DNA of 64,000 bases from CAZADA01 sp964568975 (GTDB lineage: Bacteria > Pseudomonadota > Alphaproteobacteria > Caulobacterales > Maricaulaceae), in assembly GCA_964568975.1 (NCBI GenBank), contig CAZMSO010000011.1:1-64000 (forward strand), in the 5' to 3' direction. The notes under the pieces were generated by a model. That model searched no databases, was not told the DNA's origin, and worked only from the letters and a program-made list of their open reading frames with translations. This document shows positions 8,330 through 18,764 of the stretch, one piece after another. The position numbers and the translations under genes were made by a program. Every line of letters starts with the position of its first letter. Position 1 is the stretch's first letter.

Positions 8330-8665
8330 GAAGTGGAGGCTTCTGTTGCCAGGCGCCTCCGAGCCCCGCCTAAGCCTGCTAAGAGCCTAGGAGTTAAGAG
8401 CGGTCAACCCGCGCTGCCTTACGCAGCGAGAGCGCGACCTTCAGCAAAGTTGTCGTTGGCAACTGTTGCAAATGAGCCTGTAACGGGCCTCACCCGAGCG
8501 GAAGCTAACGTCTTTAGCCGTCTGTCGATCCTATTTCGGCCCCATGACACCCCTGCCGCGCTCGCGCTCCGTCGCGGGAGAGGTATGGTGGAGCCGCCGG
8601 GTACCGCCCCCGGGTCCAGTCCGGTTATTGCACGCGCCTTTACCGCTATAGTCGGCGAACCGACG
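8330..8665 (-). ncRNA. ssrA: tmRNA, circularly permuted two-piece form
   Basis: Rescues stalled ribosomes by adding a degradation tag. The acceptor half comes first (about 8665-8586) and ends GGCTCCACCA with an encoded CCA at 8588-8586. A 42-bp intervening loop (8585-8544) follows, then the coding half starting GGGGCCGAAATAGG at 8543. The two halves pair in a 7-bp acceptor stem with a G3-U wobble, the alanine identity element. The tag frame 8460-8419 reads ANDNFAEGRALAA then TAA. A stem GGAGGC/GCCTCC at 8335-8360 lies near the 3' end. The order is the permuted one known from alphaproteobacteria; the mature ends are estimated. Confidence 0.95.
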
Positions 8666-8670
8666 CTCGT

Positions 8671-8676
8671 AATATA
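8671..8676 (-). promoter_or_regulatory. candidate -10 box of the tmRNA gene
   Basis: TATATT on the minus strand lies six to seven bases before the expected first nucleotide of the acceptor half, in an AT-rich pocket. No strong -35 match is visible. Inferred from position only. Confidence 0.35.
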
Positions 8677-8755
8677 ATCACCCGCGACGTTGATGGGAAG
8701 ATAATCCATCCCCGCGTCCGGCGGCGCCTGGGGATGGCGGCGCTCCGCCAGGCGG

Positions 8756-9922
8756 TCACCGCGGCGGCAAGTGCGCCGCGAAGAAGCGCGCGGCGTTTCC
8801 CCCCATCACCTTCGCCACCGCCGTGGGCGCGAGCCCTTCGCGCTCTAAGGCGGCCGTCAGGGCCGGCAAGGCCGCGGCGTCAAAGCGGGTCGTCACGCCG
8901 CCGTCAAAGTCTGATCCGAGCGCGACATGGTCTTCGCCCACCAGGCGCACGCCATAGGCGATCGCGCGTGCGATTCCCGCCGGCGACGGCTCACACACCG
9001 CCTGCGCCCAAAAGCCGACGCCGATCAGCCCGCCAGCGGCGGCGATCTCAGCCATCACCGCGTCGGGGAGATTGCGCGGCGTGTCGCACGCGCCCTGAAA
9101 GCCCGTGTGCGAAATCATGACGGGGCGGCGCGCCACGTCCAGGACGTCGGCCACGAGCGTCGGGGAGGCGTGGGCTAAATCGATGATCGCGCCGAGAGCC
9201 TCAAGGCGGGCGACCACCTCGCGGCCGAAGGGGGTCAAACCGCCGCCTTCACGCCCGTGCAACGACCCGCCCACGCGATTGTCGAAAAAATGCGTGAGCC
9301 CCATCACCCGATAGCCGTCCTCAAACAACACCTCGATATGCTCAGCCTCACCCTCCAAAGCGTGCAGCCCCTCCAGCGCCAAGACCGCCCCGATGCGCCG
9401 CTCGGATCGGGCGTGGGCGGCGCGCACGCGCGCAAGGTCGGCTTGTGAGCGCACGAGCGTGAGCGTGTCTGAGCCCGCCGCGGCGGTCCGCAACATGCGG
9501 GCCTGGTGGCGCGCGCGCGCCAGCGGGCTCGTCCATGTGCGCGGCGGCTGCATCTGGGCGACGGCGAGGAGGCTCAACGGATCGAGCCCATCGCTCGGCG
9601 GCGCGTCGTCGCGGGGCAGCTGAGTCACGGCCGCAAACACTTGCAGGCTGACGCCGCCTTCCAGGAGGCGCGGCGCGTCGGCGTGACCGCGCCGGTTGCG
9701 CGCCAGGAGCGGGCGCTTCCAGAGCAATGTGTCGGCGTGTAAATCCGCCACGAAGAGCGCCTTGTGGCGCGCGAGCAGAGCAGGGTCGCGGGGGCGCGCG
9801 ATCGCCTGCTCGACCCGGTTGTGCGCGCTCTCCAGCGCCGCCGGCGCCAGGGCGAACAGCGCCGCGGCCCCCGCTAAAAACGACGCCGCAAACAACGCCG
9901 CGCCCACACCTGCGACCCTCAC
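8756..9922 (-). CDS. membrane dipeptidase, peptidase family M19
   Basis: Zinc-dependent dipeptidase of the renal dipeptidase family. The 388 residues begin with a hydrophobic N-terminal segment (AALFAASFLAGAAALFAL) that could anchor it or act as a signal peptide. Metal ligands are recognisable in DLHADTLLW, the central LEGLHALEGE, MGLTHFFDNRVGG and ISHTGFQGACDTPRN, with a late GSDFDGGV. The start is GTG at 9922, preceded by GGGAGGGG. It stands divergently from thyA across 229 bp. Natural substrates of bacterial members include dipeptides and some lactams; which apply here cannot be told from sequence. Confidence 0.92.
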   Translation of the reverse strand: MRVAGVGAALFAASFLAGAAALFALAPAALESAHNRVEQAIARPRDPALLARHKALFVADLHADTLLWKRPLLARNRRGHADAPRLLEGGVSLQVFAAVTQLPRDDAPPSDGLDPLSLLAVAQMQPPRTWTSPLARARHQARMLRTAAAGSDTLTLVRSQADLARVRAAHARSERRIGAVLALEGLHALEGEAEHIEVLFEDGYRVMGLTHFFDNRVGGSLHGREGGGLTPFGREVVARLEALGAIIDLAHASPTLVADVLDVARRPVMISHTGFQGACDTPRNLPDAVMAEIAAAGGLIGVGFWAQAVCEPSPAGIARAIAYGVRLVGEDHVALGSDFDGGVTTRFDAAALPALTAALEREGLAPTAVAKVMGGNAARFFAAHLPPR

Positions 9923-10084
9923 ACGTCCCCTCCCATGGCTGCGGATGCGACCCTAGCCTACTTTCGCGCCGCCGTGAGCGCTTTCCCACCGGGGCGGCGG
10001 CGGCCGGCGCGCGCCGCGAATCGCGCAAGACTTCACTCCCACACCGCGCGCCGGCGTCCACAGCGCGGGCGCCCGGCGCGCATG

Positions 10085-10118
10085 CGCGATCATCGCTACA
10101 GACGCGATCATCGCTACA
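10085..10118. repeat. 16-bp direct repeat upstream of thyA
   Basis: CGCGATCATCGCTACA occurs at 10085-10100 and again at 10103-10118, an 18-bp period, ending 33 bp before the thyA start codon. It may be an operator or part of the promoter; no known factor is recognised. Confidence 0.6.
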
Positions 10119-10151
10119 TAAGAGCGGGGCGGGCGGAGGCGAGGGAGCAGG

Positions 10152-10946
10152 ATGCGCGGGTATCTGGATTTGCTGAGCCGGGCGCTTGAGACGGGCGTGC
10201 GGCGCGACGACCGCACCGGCGTGGGCTGTGTGTCGCTGTTCGGTGCGCACTTGCGGTTTGACTTAAGCGCCGGGTTTCCGTTGGTGACGACGAAGCGCGT
10301 GCACGTCAAAGCGGTCGTGCATGAGCTTTTGTGGTTCCTCGCGGGCGACACCAACATTGCGTATCTGCGCAAGCACGGCGTCTCGATTTGGGACGACTGG
10401 GCCGACGAGGCGGGGGATTTGGGCCCGGTCTACGGCAAGCAATGGCGCAGCTGGGCCGCCCCGGACGGGCGTGTGATTGATCAAATGGCGCGCGTCGTGG
10501 CTGAGATTAAGCGCAATCCCGACAGCCGCCGGCTTGTGGTGTCGGCCTGGAATCCCGCGGATGTGGACGCTATGGCGTTGCCGCCGTGCCATTGCTTGTT
10601 TCAATTCGCCGTGCTGGACGGGCGGTTGTCGTGCCAACTTTATCAGCGGTCCGCGGATCTCTTCTTGGGCGTGCCGTTCAACATTGCGAGCTATTCCTTA
10701 CTGACGCATATGGTCGCACAAGCGACTGGGCTTGCAGTGGGCGAGTTCATCCACACCTTCGGCGACGCGCATGTCTATCTCAATCACGTCGACCAAGTCC
10801 GCACCCAGCTTGCGCGCGAGCCGCGTCCGCTGCCGCGATTGCGCCTCAACCCCGCGGTGACGGATCTTTTCGCGTTCACCTATGACGACATCGCGGTCGA
10901 GGATTACAACCCCCACCCCGCCATCAAAGCGCCGGTGGCGGTGTAG
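10152..10946 (+). CDS. thyA: thymidylate synthase
   Basis: Converts dUMP and methylene-tetrahydrofolate to dTMP and dihydrofolate. Its 264 residues equal the E. coli length, and the nucleophile Cys146 sits in PPCHCLFQF at the same position. Other signatures are RRDDRTGVG, LWFLAGDTNIAYL, YGKQWRSW, the RSADLFLGVPFNIASYS block and the C-terminal IKAPVAV. A GGGAGCAGG ribosome site precedes the ATG. No dihydrofolate reductase gene follows, although thyA and folA are often neighbours; the next gene is an unrelated lipoprotein on the same strand. Confidence 0.97.
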   Translation: MRGYLDLLSRALETGVRRDDRTGVGCVSLFGAHLRFDLSAGFPLVTTKRVHVKAVVHELLWFLAGDTNIAYLRKHGVSIWDDWADEAGDLGPVYGKQWRSWAAPDGRVIDQMARVVAEIKRNPDSRRLVVSAWNPADVDAMALPPCHCLFQFAVLDGRLSCQLYQRSADLFLGVPFNIASYSLLTHMVAQATGLAVGEFIHTFGDAHVYLNHVDQVRTQLAREPRPLPRLRLNPAVTDLFAFTYDDIAVEDYNPHPAIKAPVAV

Positions 10947-11120
10947 GCGCGCGACCCGCGCGTCACACGAGGCGGGGCGGGAGGGGCCAAGGCGGCGCTT
11001 TCGACCGCCGGCCGCAATCAGGGCGTCACAAAACTGTGGTGGTTAATGCGTCGTGACTCGCTGAACAGCTGGACGGTCACGCGCCGGTCTGCGGCCTTAT
11101 TCGACGAAGGGGATCTCTCC

Positions 11121-13097
11121 ATGACCACCGCCCACCGCGTGCGCACGCGTCGCCACCTCCGCAGCGCCGCCGGCGTCATGGCCCTGGCGGCGGCCTTGAC
11201 CCTCGTCGCGTGCGATGACGATGACGACTCGCGGAATCCGAACGTCAACGCCGCGCCGGTGTTCGCTGGCCCGTTCGCCGTCACGTCCGCAGAGAACGAG
11301 ACGGCGACGTTTACGCTCGACGTCAGCGATCCCGATGGCGACGCGGTCACGGCGAGCCTTGTGGACGCCGATGATGCGGCCCTGTTCACGTTTGACGCGG
11401 GAACGCTTGTGGCGACGTCGGCGGCGCCGTTCGATTTTGAAACGCCGCAGGACCAAGACGGCGACAATGTCTATGAACTCACCTTCAGCGCGACGGATGG
11501 CGCGCTGACCACGACCCAGGCCTACACCGTCACGATCGAAGACGTGGTGGAGCCGGTCGTTGCGTCTCTCCAACTCCTTGGGACCTATGAAACGGGCGTG
11601 TTTGACGAAGGCGCGGCGGAAATCGTGGCGTTCGATCCCGCTACGGATCGGTTGTTCGTCGTGAATTCCGACAGCGCGACGGTGGATGTCCTCGACATCG
11701 CTGATCCGACGACGCCGAGCCTTGTCGACACCATCGAAACGGCGACGCCGGGCTTTGGCGGCGCCAACAGCGTTGCGGCGGCCAACGGCCTCGTGGCGGT
11801 GGCGATCGAAGCCGATCCCGCTACGGACCCGGGCCGGCTGGCGTACTACAGCGCGGACACGCTGGAGGAGCTCGCCTCCCTGGAGGTCGGCGCGCTGCCG
11901 GACATGGTGACGTTCTCGCCGGACGGCTTGACGGTTTTGGTTGCGAATGAGGGCGAGCCGAACGACGACTACACCATTGATCCCGCCGGATCCGTCAGCA
12001 TCGGCTTCGTGAGCGGGATCATTGACGGCACGTCCCAGCCGACGGCGATCCTGGACGAGGTGGGCTTCACGGATTTCGACGGCCAAGAAGATGATTTGCG
12101 CGCTCAGGGCGTGCGGATCTTCGGGCCCGGCGCGTCAGCGTCGCAGGATTTCGAGCCGGAATTCATCACTGTGTCGGCCGATGGCGCGACCGCATGGGCG
12201 ATCCTGCAAGAAAACAACGCGCTCGTGGAGATTGACGTCGCGGCCCGCGCGGTGAGCGGCGTCATTCCCCTTGGCCGTAAGGACTTCAGCGCTGAAGGCC
12301 ATGAGATTGACGCCAGCGACGATGACGGCGTCATCAACATCCAAAACTGGCCGGCCTTCGGTCTGTATCAGCCGGACGCCATCGCCACTTACGCGGTCGA
12401 CGGCGAAACGTTCATCGTCACCGCCAATGAGGGCGACGCCCGCGATTATGACGGCTTCAGCGAGGAAGCGCGGGTGTCGGATCTTGCGCTTGATCCGACA
12501 GCGTTCCCGGACGCTGCGACGCTGCAGCTGGATGAAAATCTCGGCCGTTTGGAAGTCACGACAGTCGACAGCGGCGAAACGGATGTGACGGAGATTGTGT
12601 CCTTTGGCGGCCGGTCCTTCTCCATCTGGGCGACGGACGGCACGTTGGTCTATGACTCCGGCAGCGATTTCGAGCGCATCACCTCGGAGCGCTTGCCGGA
12701 CGACTTCAACAGCACCAATGATGAAAACGACAGCTTCGACAGCCGGTCCGACGCCAAAGGCCCTGAGCCTGAAGGCGTGGCGCTCGGCGCGATCGGGGTC
12801 CAAACCTTCGCTTTCATCGGGTTGGAGCGGATCGGCGGGATCATGATTTACGACATCACGGATCCCACGGCGCCGATCTTCAACGATTACGTCAACAATC
12901 GCGATTTCTCGGTGGACGTGCTGTCGCCGGACGACAGCCTCAACCCCGCGGCTGGCGATCTCGGGCCGGAAGGTTTGCTGTTCATCGCCGCGGAGGACAG
13001 CCCCATTGACGAGCCGCTCCTCGTGGTCGGCAATGAAGTCAGCGGTACGACCTCGATCTTCCGCGTCACGACGGCTGAAGTGGTGATCCAGGACTGA
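11121..13097 (+). CDS. choice-of-anchor I domain lipoprotein
   Basis: A 658-residue exported protein. The start at 11121 has GAAGGGGA upstream and gives a lipoprotein signal ending LTLVAC with Cys31 followed by five aspartates. Residues about 40-130 look like a cadherin-type Ig-like domain (FTLDVSDPDGDAVTASL, PFDFETPQDQDGDN). The rest is the choice-of-anchor I region, a beta-propeller-like domain with phrases such as ANEGEPNDDY, FSAEGHEIDASDDDG and ANEGDARDYDG. Some relatives are annotated as alkaline phosphatases, but no catalytic site is evident. The acidic linker and DPDGD loops suggest calcium binding. A rho-independent terminator follows. Confidence 0.85.
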   Translation: MTTAHRVRTRRHLRSAAGVMALAAALTLVACDDDDDSRNPNVNAAPVFAGPFAVTSAENETATFTLDVSDPDGDAVTASLVDADDAALFTFDAGTLVATSAAPFDFETPQDQDGDNVYELTFSATDGALTTTQAYTVTIEDVVEPVVASLQLLGTYETGVFDEGAAEIVAFDPATDRLFVVNSDSATVDVLDIADPTTPSLVDTIETATPGFGGANSVAAANGLVAVAIEADPATDPGRLAYYSADTLEELASLEVGALPDMVTFSPDGLTVLVANEGEPNDDYTIDPAGSVSIGFVSGIIDGTSQPTAILDEVGFTDFDGQEDDLRAQGVRIFGPGASASQDFEPEFITVSADGATAWAILQENNALVEIDVAARAVSGVIPLGRKDFSAEGHEIDASDDDGVINIQNWPAFGLYQPDAIATYAVDGETFIVTANEGDARDYDGFSEEARVSDLALDPTAFPDAATLQLDENLGRLEVTTVDSGETDVTEIVSFGGRSFSIWATDGTLVYDSGSDFERITSERLPDDFNSTNDENDSFDSRSDAKGPEPEGVALGAIGVQTFAFIGLERIGGIMIYDITDPTAPIFNDYVNNRDFSVDVLSPDDSLNPAAGDLGPEGLLFIAAEDSPIDEPLLVVGNEVSGTTSIFRVTTAEVVIQD

Positions 13098-13120
13098 TCT
13101 GCGCCATCACGCCCCGACAC

Positions 13121-13154
13121 ACGCCGGGCGGGCCCCAAGCCCCCCGGCGTTTTT
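13121..13154 (+). terminator. rho-independent terminator
   Basis: An ACGCCGGG/CCCGGCGT stem with a GC-rich loop is followed by TTTTT, 23 bp after the stop of the choice-of-anchor I gene. It lies between two convergent genes and may also limit read-through into glyQ antisense. Confidence 0.8.
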
Positions 13155-13180
13155 GTATGGCCGGACTTCATCAGCGGAGA

Positions 13181-14086
<906 letters not shown>

Positions 14087-14196
14087 GGGGCGCGCGCGCG
14101 GCGATGGCAAGCCGCCCCGCCGGGAGGCGTGCGGTAACCTTGAGCCAAGGCGCGGCTGCTACACCCACGATTTCAGCAAGCGTTGAAAGGTGGCGC

Positions 14197-16410
14197 ATGC
14201 CCATCGCCGCACCCATCCCTTCCAATGAGTCGGACCGTCTCGCGGCCTTGCACGCGATGGAGGTCCTCGACACGCCGGCGGATCCACGCCTCGACCGCAT
14301 CACGAAGTTCGCCGCGCAAGTGTTTGAAGCGCCGATCTGCTTGGTGTCGTTCGTCGACTCCGAACGCCAATGGTTTAAGTCGCGCTTTGGTTTGGAGGCG
14401 ACTGAGACGCCGCGGTGTCTGGCGTTTTGTGCGTACGCGATTTTAGGCGACGACGTGTTCATCGTGCCTGACGCGACGGCGGATCCAAGCTTCGCTGACA
14501 GCCCCCTCGTCGTGGGGCCGCCGCACATCCGCACTTATATCGGCGCGCCGTTGATTGACGCCGACGGCCATCGCTTGGGGACGCTGTGTTTGATTTACGA
14601 CCGCGTGACGCCGTTCAGCGCCGCGCAGGCGGCGCATCTCAAGACGCTGGCGGCTGTGGTGATGGACGGCCTGCGCCTAGTCGAGCGCAATCGTGTGCTG
14701 AAGGCGGCCAACAGCGAAATCGAACGCCAACGCCGCTTGTTTGAAGCGGTCGAGGATTTGGCCCATGTCGGCGGGTGGCGCTATGACGTGTCCACAGACG
14801 TCGTGACATGGTCGCGGGAAGTGTACGCCATCAAAGAGGCGGATCCCAACGTCACGCCGAATTACGAGTTCGCGCTCAGTTTTTATCCGCCGCAGGCCCG
14901 CACTGTGTTGACGGAGGCCGTCGCGGCGGCGGTGACGGAGGCGAAGCCTTACACTCTCGAATTGCCGCTGGTCACCGCTTCCGGCCGCCATTTGTGGATC
15001 CATGCGCTCGGCCGCCCAATTGTCGAGGACGGCGTCGTGACGGAGCTGGTCGGCGCGTTTCAGGACATTACCGAGCGCCGCGCCTTCGAAGATGAGCTGC
15101 GGCGACGGCGCGAAGAGGCGGAAGCGGCGAACAAAGCCAAGTCGCGCTTCTTGGCCGCGATGAGCCATGAAATTCGCACGCCCATTAATGCGATCACTGG
15201 CATGGCGACGGCGCTGCTGCGCGATGATTTGCCGCCAAAGCACCGCGACCATGTCAACGTCATCAATGACGCCAGCCGCGTTTTGGAGTATTTGCTCAAC
15301 GATATTCTTGACCTCAGCAAGGCTGAGGCTGGGCAAATTGATATTGAGCATGTCGTGTTTTCGCTTGCAGACCTTATCCGTTCCCTTGAGTCCGTTTTTG
15401 CGTTGAAAGCGAGGGACAAAGGCCTCGCTTTCACAGTGACGTGTGAGGACGCGTTGGATGGCGTGTTTGTCGGCGATCCAACCCGCTTGCATCAGGTCTT
15501 TGCGAATCTGATCTCGAACGCGTTGAAATTCACGGACGCCGGTCGCGTCGATGTCGCGGTTCACATCAAGCCGACGGGCCAAGCGGGCGTTTTTGATCTC
15601 GTGGGCGTCGTGCGCGACACTGGCCCTGGCGTCCCGGCCGAGGCCCAAGAGCGTATTTTCGACGATTTCGCCCAGGAGGATGTGACCGTTCATCGCCGCC
15701 ATGGCGGAACCGGCTTGGGGCTGTCGATCAGCCGCAGCTTGTGTCAGCTGATGGGCGGCGACATCACGTTGGACAGCACTGTCGGCGTCGGCTCGACCTT
15801 CACCTTTACAGCGCGTGTGCGCGCGGCGCAGGAGGCTGACGGCGCCGTCGCGGCGTCATGGCGCGCGCCCGTCAGCGCATCCGGCGAGGAGGGGTCAGGC
15901 GGCGCAGGCTCAGGCGGCGAGGCCGATGGCGCGCGTCCGGCCGAGGCCCACGGCGGCGAGTCACCCGAGGCGTCTGGAGACGCCGCGGATGGCGAGGCGG
16001 CGGTGCGCGTGCTCGTGGCCGAGGATAACGCCAACAATCGTGCGGTGTTCAGCGCGCTTCTCGAGCCCTTTGAGCTCGACTTGCGCTTCGTCGCAAATGG
16101 GCGTGAGGCCGTCGACGCCTGGGCTCAAGGCGACATCGACGTCATTTTGATGGATGTGCAGATGCCTGTGATGTGCGGCGTGGAGGCGACGCGCGAAATC
16201 CGCCGGCGCGAGGATGACGCCGGCCTCGCCCGCACGCCGATCATCGCTGTGACGGCCAATGTTATGAAGCACCAGCTCAATGAATATGCTGAAGCCGGCA
16301 TGGATTGCTGCGTCGGCAAGCCGATCCGCTTGGCCGAGTTGATCGAGGCCATCAACGCTGTGGCGACCGATGATGGCGCGGACGCGTCAGGCGACGCCGC
16401 GCGCGCTTAA
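14197..16410 (+). CDS. hybrid sensor histidine kinase/response regulator (GAF-PAS-HK-REC)
   Basis: A 737-residue soluble hybrid kinase with no membrane segment. In order: a GAF domain (about 30-165), a PAS/PAC region (about 185-295, ending VGAFQDITERRAF), a HisKA domain with phospho-acceptor His324 in AAMSHEIRTPINAI, a HATPase_c domain with N-box ANLISNALKF, DTGPGVP and GGTGLGLSIS, a Gly/Ala/Glu-rich linker of about 50 residues, and a receiver domain with phospho-acceptor Asp653 in DVILMDVQMPVM. The start is the ATG at 14197, behind GAAAGGTGG. It has no adjacent response regulator, so it probably feeds a phosphorelay through a separate Hpt protein. The signal sensed by the GAF/PAS unit is unknown. 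Confidence 0.93.
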   Translation: MPIAAPIPSNESDRLAALHAMEVLDTPADPRLDRITKFAAQVFEAPICLVSFVDSERQWFKSRFGLEATETPRCLAFCAYAILGDDVFIVPDATADPSFADSPLVVGPPHIRTYIGAPLIDADGHRLGTLCLIYDRVTPFSAAQAAHLKTLAAVVMDGLRLVERNRVLKAANSEIERQRRLFEAVEDLAHVGGWRYDVSTDVVTWSREVYAIKEADPNVTPNYEFALSFYPPQARTVLTEAVAAAVTEAKPYTLELPLVTASGRHLWIHALGRPIVEDGVVTELVGAFQDITERRAFEDELRRRREEAEAANKAKSRFLAAMSHEIRTPINAITGMATALLRDDLPPKHRDHVNVINDASRVLEYLLNDILDLSKAEAGQIDIEHVVFSLADLIRSLESVFALKARDKGLAFTVTCEDALDGVFVGDPTRLHQVFANLISNALKFTDAGRVDVAVHIKPTGQAGVFDLVGVVRDTGPGVPAEAQERIFDDFAQEDVTVHRRHGGTGLGLSISRSLCQLMGGDITLDSTVGVGSTFTFTARVRAAQEADGAVAASWRAPVSASGEEGSGGAGSGGEADGARPAEAHGGESPEASGDAADGEAAVRVLVAEDNANNRAVFSALLEPFELDLRFVANGREAVDAWAQGDIDVILMDVQMPVMCGVEATREIRRREDDAGLARTPIIAVTANVMKHQLNEYAEAGMDCCVGKPIRLAELIEAINAVATDDGADASGDAARA

Positions 16411-16447
16411 CGGGGGACGCCGCTGCCGGAGCCGCGCCGCCAGCGCG

Positions 16448-16975
16448 CTAAAAGCTGCGGCCGAAGGCGAGGCCGAAGACAATGGAATCCTCGTCCGTGA
16501 TGTCATAATGAAGCTGCGGCGAGACGGTGAAACGCCCGCCGAGTTCAATCTCATAAAGCGCGCCGATCCGACCGACGGGCTCGGCGCGGTCGTCGAGGAA
16601 CTCCACGCCTGGGCCGACTTGCGCAGCCAGGCCGCGCCACAGATGGATGTCGGCCACCGCCAGGAGGGTCGTGGCGTCCACCTCGCCAAAGGCGTGCTCG
16701 ACCACGCCGCCGACGCCGAGGCGACGGGTGATGCGGTACTCATAATCGCCGCCGATCGTGAAGCCGGTTTCCTCCTCGGCCCGCACGCGCGTGCCGCCCA
16801 CCAGAAAAGACACATGGTGCGGCGAGCCCGGGTGATGCGTGATCCCGCCCGGCCTCGCGGCCCCGCCGGCGTCGTGGCGGCGGCCATGCTCGGTCTGTGC
16901 TGACGCGCTCGTCGCGCCGGTCGCGCTGAACAGCAGCGCCAAGGCGGCCGCCCCCGTGACGTCGAACCGTTTCAT
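16448..16975 (-). CDS. predicted outer membrane beta-barrel protein
   Basis: A 175-residue exported protein with a signal peptide (MKRFDVTGAAALALLF...SASA). After a His/Gly-rich linker it shows alternating strands such as FTIGGDYEYRI, LGVGGVVEHAFG, GALYEIELGG and FTVSPQLHYDI, and it ends in Phe (FGLAFGRSF), the usual terminal residue of outer membrane barrels. The pattern fits a small porin-like or OmpW/OmpA-barrel fold of about eight strands, but I do not recognise the family. It is convergent with the histidine kinase gene, 37 bp from its end. Confidence 0.7.
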   Translation of the reverse strand: MKRFDVTGAAALALLFSATGATSASAQTEHGRRHDAGGAARPGGITHHPGSPHHVSFLVGGTRVRAEEETGFTIGGDYEYRITRRLGVGGVVEHAFGEVDATTLLAVADIHLWRGLAAQVGPGVEFLDDRAEPVGRIGALYEIELGGRFTVSPQLHYDITDEDSIVFGLAFGRSF

Positions 16976-17071
16976 GGGCGTGTCCCTCATGCTGTGGCGG
17001 CGCTATGGTGTAGCTGATCTTTCTTAACAAGGCGACCGGCGGCGACACCTCAGATGCAGCGTCCGCGTGCG

Positions 17072-17554
17072 TTAAGCTCCGCCGGTGAACACTGCGCCCA
17101 CGCGGCGGACAAAAGCGACGAGGTCCTCGCGGCGGAACACGCTCAGCAAGATGACGCCGAACGCCAAGTTCGTCACCGCCGCCACAAACAACAGGCCGCC
17201 GTCTTCATTGGGGTCGAGGCCAAGCGGCGTCAGAGTGTGGAAGCTCACCGCCCCGATCATCACCAACACGCCCGCTAAAGCGCCCATCGCTTGCAAATGC
17301 CGCAAGCCCGGGATCAGGCCGAGCACGAGCAGCGCGGCCGCCAGCGCTTCAATCGAGCCAATGACATATTGGGAAAACAGCCCCGATTGGGCGAACAGCC
17401 CGGGCGCGCCGAGGCTCGCCGCCCAGGCGTCCAGCTTGCCGAAGATTGTTTGAGTGTTGGGGTGGTTAGTGAATTTAAACCGCAAGCTGTCGATGAAGAT
17501 GATCGCGATGAACACCGCCATCGCGTGAGGAATAAGTGTGACAATCCGGGCCAT
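17072..17554 (-). CDS. DoxX/DUF417-like integral membrane protein
   Basis: A 160-residue protein with four predicted membrane helices (AVFIAIIFIDSLRF, YVIGSIEALAAALLVLGL, MGALAGVLVMIGAVSFH, LLFVAAVTNLAFGVILL). The first helix followed by a KFT.H..T.TIF segment resembles DoxX-like and YkgB/DUF417 proteins, whose biochemical role is poorly defined. It is divergent from the tetR-P450 pair, and the 250 bp between them carry the TetR-type operators, so it may belong to the same regulon. The start ATG at 17554 lies in MARIVTLIPHAM. Confidence 0.65.
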   Translation of the reverse strand: MARIVTLIPHAMAVFIAIIFIDSLRFKFTNHPNTQTIFGKLDAWAASLGAPGLFAQSGLFSQYVIGSIEALAAALLVLGLIPGLRHLQAMGALAGVLVMIGAVSFHTLTPLGLDPNEDGGLLFVAAVTNLAFGVILLSVFRREDLVAFVRRVGAVFTGGA

Positions 17555-17719
17555 ATCCCGCCTCCGCCGCTGTGGTTTTCTGCTGCTGGTCTAGCCTTAT
17601 CCCAAGCTGCTGACACATCACGCCTTTTCACGACGTGGCGGGCGGCGGCGCGATGGCGGCGCCGCGCCTGTGATGCGCCGTGAGGCGGCCGGGCTGTGGG
17701 CGCTGGCTTTCGCACTAAA

Positions 17720-17735
17720 TGGAACGATCGCTCTA
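17720..17735. promoter_or_regulatory. candidate TetR operator, distal copy
   Basis: TGGAACGATCGCTCTA is an imperfect palindrome (GAACG-AT-CGCTC). It is nearly the reverse complement of the proximal copy at 17773-17788 and lies 53 bp from it centre to centre. It sits between the DoxX-like gene and tetR. Confidence 0.6.
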
Positions 17736-17772
17736 AATTAGGCTGGCGGCGCGTATGGCGGTGGGTTATAGA

Positions 17773-17788
17773 TAGAGCGTTCGTTCTA
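17773..17788. promoter_or_regulatory. candidate TetR operator, proximal copy
   Basis: TAGAGCGTTCGTTCTA is a near-perfect 16-bp palindrome placed 17 bp before the ATG of tetR. Its reverse complement matches the distal copy in most positions. Position and symmetry fit autoregulation of tetR and control of the coupled P450. Confidence 0.65.
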
Positions 17789-17804
17789 ATAAGTGGCGGC
17801 CGGC

Positions 17805-18760
<956 letters not shown>

Positions 18761-18764
<4 letters not shown>

